Source: WS-7 sp036505295 (lineage in GTDB: Bacteria; Eisenbacteria; RBG-16-71-46; SZUA-252). From it: a stretch of DNA of 11,089 nt. Position numbers and translations under genes: made by a program. The notes below the pieces were generated by a model that ran no database searches, was not told where the DNA came from, and saw nothing but the letters and a program-made list of their open reading frames with translations. This document shows, piece after piece, positions 6,713-11,089 of the stretch (position 1 is its first letter; each line of letters starts with the position of its first letter). The stretch is taken from contig DASXTQ010000007.1 in assembly GCA_036505295.1 (NCBI GenBank), positions 1 through 11,089 on the forward strand, read 5' to 3'.

Positions 6713-9700
6713 TGCAGACCCCGCAGCTCGAATAGCGGCTCCAGCGGAGCGCGATCCTTGACGTGCCAGCGGCCCTGCTCGGTGGGGCCGCATACCGAAC
6801 GGAAATCGCAGAAGGCACAAGCGCCGTCCAGGGGCGCCGGATGCAGGAGCCCTTTGGAGATAGCTCCCTTGATGATCGTGAGCGCGAGCGCCGCCTGGGA
6901 GCGCTGATAGGGACCGATGTCGACGGGCAGGGTCGTGAAGCCTCCCCGGGTCGTGCAGAAATCGAGCCGCGCCTGCCGCACGGGGCGGTGCAGCATCTCC
7001 TCGACCGCAAGCGCGTACAGCATGGGTTGCAGCATTCGCCCGCCGGCCAGGACGCTCTCGCGTGGGAAATGGCTCGACCCGGTCTTGTAGTCGGTGATCC
7101 GGAGCGCGCTCCCATCGGTCGCAACGTCGATCGCGTCGACAGCGCCGTGCAGCCTCCAGTCCCCGTCGATCGCCGCCGGCTCGGGATGCCCCGGCGCGCC
7201 GTTCGCCGGCGCTCCGAAGCCGAACTGGTATTCGACATGAAGCGGTACCCACTGCCGCGCCTCCTCGACGAGCCGCCCCAGCCATCGCCGCGCGTCGATC
7301 CGTATCTCCCGCATCTCGTCCTCCCAAACCCGGGGGATCGCGGGGGCAAGGTCCTCGCGCCAACGCGAGCTCACGCGATGGAGCGTGGCGTCGAGGACCT
7401 TTGTGGCTTGGTCGAGCCGTTCGGCTGCGGGAGGGAGGAGCCCCGACTTCTCGAGCGCGCGGATCGTCTCCGCCAGGATTTCATGGATGATGCTGCCGCG
7501 AAGCATCGGGTCGAGCTGGATGATCGCGGTGGGCTCTTCCCGCGGCTCGAGCCGATGGATTGTTCCGAGGAGAAACTTGTAGGGGCACGTCGCGTAGCGC
7601 TCGAGCCCGGTTGCGGAATAGACGCGATGTTCCGGCGAATTCGCGGCGAGGGCATCGGCGATCTGCGGGGTGGTCCGGACCAGACCGTCCTGCGGACCCC
7701 ACTCGTGCCGCCACCGCGCGCGGCGGGCGCGGAGCGATCGACCCAGGTGCGGATTGAGCCCGAACAGGTAGCGGGCCCGGCCGCGGGTCGCCTTGTCGTC
7801 CGCGCGCCGGAAGAGGTCGCCGATCACGGCAAGGTCGTGCTCGGCCGCGTCCACGGCACGCTCTGGATCCTGGGGCGCCGGCCAGGCGAGCCGCGCCGCG
7901 CCGGCGGCGGCTGCGTCGCGCTCGAACTGCGCAGGTTCCGGAAGATCTCCGGTCACGGCTCGGACGAGGTCGAGTCCGTAGAAGGATGGGACGCGTGGGC
8001 GTCCCTCCGCGCCGTCGATTCGCGGATACGAGAAGACGACCCGTCGTTCGGCAGCCCCTACCGCGAGCAAGAGACGCAAGCGCTCACGTTGTACGCGCCG
8101 TTCCTTGCGGGGGAGGAATGGCGCGCTTTCCTCGCGGACGCGGTCGAGAAGGAGCGGATCCTCGCGAACCGGGAAGGGGAAGGAGCGCTCCGCAAGACCC
8201 GGGATGAACACAACGTCGAAGCTCCGGCCCCGCCCTCCTTCGGGGGATGCGACGAACACCCTCCCGAACCGGTGCGCGGGTGAATCCTGCTCGAGCGAGG
8301 CCAGCCGGGTTTGCAGGACCACCTGCACCTCCTCGATGCCGACCGGACCGACCGATGCCATGGGGCGGAGCTCGGCCAGGAGCTCGAGGACGCGCGTGGG
8401 GCGGCGCAGGACACGGGGTGCGAGGTGAGCCAGGGCATCCAGCCATTCCCCCCAGGCCGCCGAGGCGGGCAGGGAATCCAGCGCCTCGATCACGGGAAGG
8501 GCGAATCGCTCCAGGTGACCGAGCTGCGTCAGGTCGCGCTCCACGCCGGCGAGCGGCCCGGGGTCGCGCTCCTGGGCGCGGAGCGTGTCGCGCTTGATCT
8601 CGAGCTCTCTCCTCAAGCCGCGCAGGCGTCGCTCCCAGCGGGCGCGCCCCCCGATGACCGCGGCCTCGACCAGAAGCTCCTCCCATTTCCACGGCGCCCT
8701 CAGGGTTCCGGCGAGAACAGGACGCTCATCGGCGTCCGGCGGTGCGGGTGGAAGCGCGGCTTCGAGCTGCTCGAACAGGGACGTCTGCTGCGCTCGTAGG
8801 GTAGCGGCGGTGGCGAGCATCTCGTCGGGTGCGGGGGTCCACTCCTGCCTGTCGCTCGGCGGCGCACCATCCGGATCCGGATCGGGCACTTGCCCAAACG
8901 ACAGGTATTCGGCGAAGCGCCGAGCGGAGAGCCCTTCCGAGCGGCATGCGAGAAGCGCCAGGAATGCGCGACCGGCGGGGTCCGGGCGGCGCGCTCCACG
9001 ATCGAAGTAGGCCGGAACGGAGGCACGCCGGAAGGCCGCGACTAAGTGATCGACGTAGGCTTCGGGGTTTCTCAGGAACACGGCGATCCGGTCCAACGGC
9101 ACGCCTTGACCCGCGACGTCGAGAATCCGTCGTGCGATCTCGACCGCTTCCCGGGCTTCGCCTGGCGCGGAGAACCACTGCACCTCGTCTTTGGCTTGAC
9201 CTCGCGGCGGTGCGCTCTCCGAAAAGAGGTGCGCGCGCAGCCGGTCGACGGCCCCGGTGGGGACCGGCGAGTCGTCCTGGCGCTCCGCGCCCAGCTCGAG
9301 GAGCGCTTCCAGCGTCTCCTCGTCGTGCCTCGGCACGGTCGCGATCGCATGACGCGCCCGGCCGAGCAGCGCCCGATGAAAATCGCGCTCCACGGCCGTC
9401 TGGATCGGGACATCGAGGAGGACCACGGCCTCCGGAAGGTCATCGGGCCGATTCTCGATCAGCGCCCGGGTCGCCAGCTCGTAGAGGGCCGAGGCGTCGC
9501 AGAGCAGATCCTGGTCGAGCCTCTCGGCGTACACGGAGGCGACTCGGGAAAGGTCTTGTGCGCCCGGACTCTTGAGCTCACCGGCAGGGATTCGCGCGCC
9601 CCGGAGCTCATGGAGGGTCTCGGCCAGCGCCGCCGGGAATCCCGGGAACTCGATCACCGGTCCTAAGGTGTTGAGCTCTCCGCGCGCGTGCACCTCAAAG

Positions 9701-9984
9701 GCGGCTCGCGCGGCCACCGCCTGGACGGCAAGGCTTGTCGCCGGGGCCAACCCCCCCTCGGTCATGGCCGGAACCGCGAGACGGGCGGCGAGCTGTAAGG
9801 GACTGGCTCTTTGGATCCCGAACGTGGCCCGGCGGGACAGGGTCAGCTCGCGGACCAGGTCGTCGGCCGCCTCGCGGGTGGCACCGAGGACAAGCATCTC
9901 GGCGCTGCCCTCGTGCTCATGGGCAAAGTCGAGAGCGGCCCGGAGCCGATTCTGGCTGGAAGGAGAGACGAATACTCGGATCAT
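6709..9984 (-). CDS. addB: AddB: Fe-S PD-(D/E)XK nuclease subunit of AddAB
   Basis: The protein has 1091 residues and is the second subunit of the AddAB helicase-nuclease, with an inactive helicase-like fold and its own nuclease for the opposite DNA strand. AddB-like stretches include FIPGLAERSFPFPVREDPLL (593-612) and LRLLLAVGAAERRVVFSYPR (636-655). The C-terminal nuclease has H834 in GSIIHEIL, D950 in GAVDAID, the D965-Y-K967 core and Q986/Y990. Four cysteines that would ligate a 4Fe-4S cluster are C800 (YATCPYKF) and C1056-x2-C1059-x5-C1065, the spacing known from B. subtilis AddB. The N-terminus (VSPSSQNRLRAAL, 6-18) lacks the GxGK[ST] of ATP-binding AddB proteins. The ATG at 9984 begins the conserved N-terminal beta-strand; an AGGA lies 10 nt upstream. 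It precedes addA with a 4-nt overlap, and nrdJ lies upstream on the same strand. Confidence 0.93.
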   Translation of the reverse strand: MIRVFVSPSSQNRLRAALDFAHEHEGSAEMLVLGATREAADDLVRELTLSRRATFGIQRASPLQLAARLAVPAMTEGGLAPATSLAVQAVAARAAFEVHARGELNTLGPVIEFPGFPAALAETLHELRGARIPAGELKSPGAQDLSRVASVYAERLDQDLLCDASALYELATRALIENRPDDLPEAVVLLDVPIQTAVERDFHRALLGRARHAIATVPRHDEETLEALLELGAERQDDSPVPTGAVDRLRAHLFSESAPPRGQAKDEVQWFSAPGEAREAVEIARRILDVAGQGVPLDRIAVFLRNPEAYVDHLVAAFRRASVPAYFDRGARRPDPAGRAFLALLACRSEGLSARRFAEYLSFGQVPDPDPDGAPPSDRQEWTPAPDEMLATAATLRAQQTSLFEQLEAALPPAPPDADERPVLAGTLRAPWKWEELLVEAAVIGGRARWERRLRGLRRELEIKRDTLRAQERDPGPLAGVERDLTQLGHLERFALPVIEALDSLPASAAWGEWLDALAHLAPRVLRRPTRVLELLAELRPMASVGPVGIEEVQVVLQTRLASLEQDSPAHRFGRVFVASPEGGRGRSFDVVFIPGLAERSFPFPVREDPLLLDRVREESAPFLPRKERRVQRERLRLLLAVGAAERRVVFSYPRIDGAEGRPRVPSFYGLDLVRAVTGDLPEPAQFERDAAAAGAARLAWPAPQDPERAVDAAEHDLAVIGDLFRRADDKATRGRARYLFGLNPHLGRSLRARRARWRHEWGPQDGLVRTTPQIADALAANSPEHRVYSATGLERYATCPYKFLLGTIHRLEPREEPTAIIQLDPMLRGSIIHEILAETIRALEKSGLLPPAAERLDQATKVLDATLHRVSSRWREDLAPAIPRVWEDEMREIRIDARRWLGRLVEEARQWVPLHVEYQFGFGAPANGAPGHPEPAAIDGDWRLHGAVDAIDVATDGSALRITDYKTGSSHFPRESVLAGGRMLQPMLYALAVEEMLHRPVRQARLDFCTTRGGFTTLPVDIGPYQRSQAALALTIIKGAISKGLLHPAPLDGACAFCDFRSVCGPTEQGRWHVKDRAPLEPLFELRGLQ

Positions 9985-10128
9985 GCCTTGCGGATCCTAC
10001 ACCCTGGCGAAAGCTCGGAATTCCGCCGAGAGCGGGGATCCTGCCGGAAGGCACCCACGCGAGGGCGCCCCCGACAGGGTCGATTTACGTCGACAGCGGG
10101 TCTTACCTGGAAGAAGCGACGGATACCC
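9985..10128. other. Intergenic gap between nrdJ and addB
   Basis: These 144 nt separate two genes on the same (minus) strand. No gene or RNA is visible. There is a weak inverted repeat GTCGA-6-TCGAC (10079-10094) and another CTCGG-7-CCGAG (10014-10030); neither is followed by a T-run on the minus strand. Two imperfect copies of CGACAG(CG)GGTC occur at 10072-10081 and 10091-10102, 19 nt apart. I find no convincing promoter for addB, so read-through from nrdJ and an unrecognised local promoter are both possible. Confidence 0.5.
10079..10094. repeat. Short inverted repeat downstream of nrdJ
   Basis: GTCGA (10079-10083) and TCGAC (10090-10094) flank a 6-nt AT-richer loop, 34 nt after the nrdJ stop codon. 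It could be a weak mRNA 3' hairpin or a protein-binding site within a direct repeat. The stem is only 5 bp and has no U-tract, so I do not call it a terminator. Confidence 0.25.
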
Positions 10129-11089
10129 TCAAGCGCATCCGCTGGTGGCGCCGCAGTTCAGGCAGCTGTAGCATGCGCCGCGCCGCACCATGATCGCCCC
10201 GCAGTCGGAGCAGGGAGGCGCGTCGGCCTGTGAGACGAAGGAGCGATCGTCCTCGAGAGCCTCTTTCCCGTGGCCGTTCCCTCCGTTGATGAGCGAGAGC
10301 TGTGAATCCCCGACCGTCTGGACGCCGCCCGCCTCGAGCGGGTCCTCTTTCGCGGTCTCGTGCGCGACCGTCGCCGGCGCGTACCCCAGGAACTTGATCC
10401 CGAGCCAGCGGAAGATGTAATCGACGATCGACTTCGCGATCGGGATATCCGGATTCTTCGTGAAGCCGTGCGGCTCGAACCGAACGTGGCTGAACTTGTT
10501 CACGTAGAGCTGGAGCGGCACGCCGTGCTGGAGTCCGAGCGAGACCGCGGTCGCGAAGGAATCCATCACGCCGGAGAGCGTGCTCCCCGCTTTGGCCATC
10601 ACGATGAAGATCTCGCCCGCCGTGCCATCCTCGTACATACCGACCGTGAGATAACCGTCGTGCCCGGCAACCGAGAACTTGTGGGTGATCGACTTCCGCT
10701 CATCCGGAAGCCTCCGCCTCCTCGGCTGCGCGGGGGCCTGGGACGCGCCCCGGTCCTCCTTGCCGGTCGAGAGCGGCTGGCTCCGCTTGGATCCGTCGCG
10801 ATAGATCGCGATCGCCTTGAGCCCCGCCTTCCAGGCGGCCACGTAGGCGTCCGCGATGTCCTGTGGCGTCGCCGACTCGGGCATGTTCACGGTCTTCGAG
10901 ATCGCACCTGAGATGAACGGCTGCACGGCCTCCATCATCCGGATGTGGCCCATGTGCTGGATCGTCCGGGTTCCGCTCTTCGGCTTGAAGGCGCAATCAA
11001 AAACGGGGAGGTGCTCTTCCTTGAGCCCCGGCGCTCCTTCGATCGTCTCGTGCTCGTCCACGAACTGCACGATCCGATTCACCGCATCC
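10129..11089 (-). CDS. nrdJ: Vitamin B12-dependent (class II) ribonucleotide reductase, C-terminal part
   Basis: The visible 319 residues are the C-terminal part; the frame is open to the window edge, so the catalytic barrel lies outside. The full enzyme reduces ribonucleotides to deoxyribonucleotides using adenosylcobalamin, without needing oxygen. The stretch from HMGHIRMMEAVQPFISGAIS (45-64) through KTVNMPESATPQDIADAYVA (65-84) to GLKAIAIYRDGSKRSQPL (89-106) is diagnostic of NrdJ. It is followed by a low-complexity linker rich in Arg, Pro and Ala (about 107-132) and a TSCPD domain (about 135-229, including EIFIVMAKAGSTLSGVMDSF). The C-terminus carries cysteines at 293, 296, 306, 309, 312 and 318 in the order CxxC-x9-CxxCxxC-x5-C, ending in GCA. 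In this family such a tail binds metal and/or shuttles reducing equivalents to the active site. Numbering starts at the first full codon (11088). No B12 riboswitch can be assessed because the upstream region is absent. Confidence 0.95.
   Translation of the reverse strand, partial: DAVNRIVQFVDEHETIEGAPGLKEEHLPVFDCAFKPKSGTRTIQHMGHIRMMEAVQPFISGAISKTVNMPESATPQDIADAYVAAWKAGLKAIAIYRDGSKRSQPLSTGKEDRGASQAPAQPRRRRLPDERKSITHKFSVAGHDGYLTVGMYEDGTAGEIFIVMAKAGSTLSGVMDSFATAVSLGLQHGVPLQLYVNKFSHVRFEPHGFTKNPDIPIAKSIVDYIFRWLGIKFLGYAPATVAHETAKEDPLEAGGVQTVGDSQLSLINGGNGHGKEALEDDRSFVSQADAPPCSDCGAIMVRRGACYSCLNCGATSGCA

Noticed and set aside
6081..7349. Second minus-strand open frame overlapping the addB/addA junction
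   Set aside because: It includes an out-of-frame Arg/Ser-rich translation of both genes. Fragments resembling helicase motifs are not preserved, so it is a shadow rather than a frameshifted copy.
6713..7363. Upstream extension of the addA open frame
   Set aside because: It overlaps addB in another frame and encodes Arg/Gly/Ala-rich sequence with no homology. The ATG overlapping the addB stop is the natural start.
6763..8283. Long plus-strand open frame (506 codons) opposite addB
   Set aside because: It is antisense to well-conserved addB coding sequence. Its translation is rich in Arg, Gly and Pro with no domain, as expected for a mirror frame in GC-rich DNA.
10014..10030. CTCGG-7-CCGAG inverted repeat as a terminator or operator upstream of addB
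   Set aside because: The stem is only 5 bp with no T-run, and such repeats are expected by chance in this base composition.
1..11089. CRISPR arrays, tRNA or rRNA genes, insertion sequences, attachment sites
   Set aside because: I saw no regularly spaced repeats, no tRNA- or rRNA-like sequence, no transposase or integrase frame and no terminal inverted repeats with target duplications.

Overview
The window is a G+C-rich bacterial chromosomal segment with tightly packed genes and short intergenic gaps. It has no mobile elements, RNA genes or CRISPR. Its gene content is a cobalamin-dependent ribonucleotide reductase, a two-subunit AddAB-type helicase-nuclease whose AddB carries an Fe-S cluster signature, a DUF6754-type membrane protein and a monohaem cytochrome c lipoprotein. 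This fits an uncultured, environmental, high-GC lineage. Candidatus Eisenbacteria or a related group is my best guess from recollection of where DUF6754 proteins occur. That taxonomic guess is inference, not shown by the sequence.

Layout from left to right. (1) Positions 1-1474, minus strand: a DUF6754-like protein (662-1474) is followed 16-19 nt later by a six-helix membrane protein of unknown function (25-642). The start of a probable third gene sits at the window edge (1-21). These look like one operon. (2) Positions 1475-1609: a 135-nt divergent intergenic region that must hold the promoters for both directions. (3) Positions 1610-3164, plus strand: a lipoprotein monohaem cytochrome c, then a six-helix membrane protein with a long proline-rich tail. 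Each has a good Shine-Dalgarno site, and a 16-bp perfect palindrome lies between them. (4) Positions 3165-3193: a short convergent junction with a small GC hairpin. (5) Positions 3194-9984, minus strand: addB then addA, overlapping by 4 nt (ATGA), both full length with all expected catalytic motifs. (6) Positions 9985-10128: a 144-nt gap. (7) Positions 10129-11089, minus strand: the C-terminal part of the B12-dependent ribonucleotide reductase nrdJ, truncated by the window edge.

Functionally, nrdJ supplies dNTPs and AddAB processes double-strand ends for recombinational repair, so the right two thirds is DNA metabolism. The left third is envelope or membrane biology: two membrane proteins of unknown role, and a cytochrome plus membrane-protein pair that may take part in electron transfer. 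I see no convincing new defence or mobile system. The least understood parts are the DUF6754 cluster and the cytochrome/membrane-protein pair. Many long open frames lie antisense to the real genes; they are products of the high third-position GC and are not annotated.
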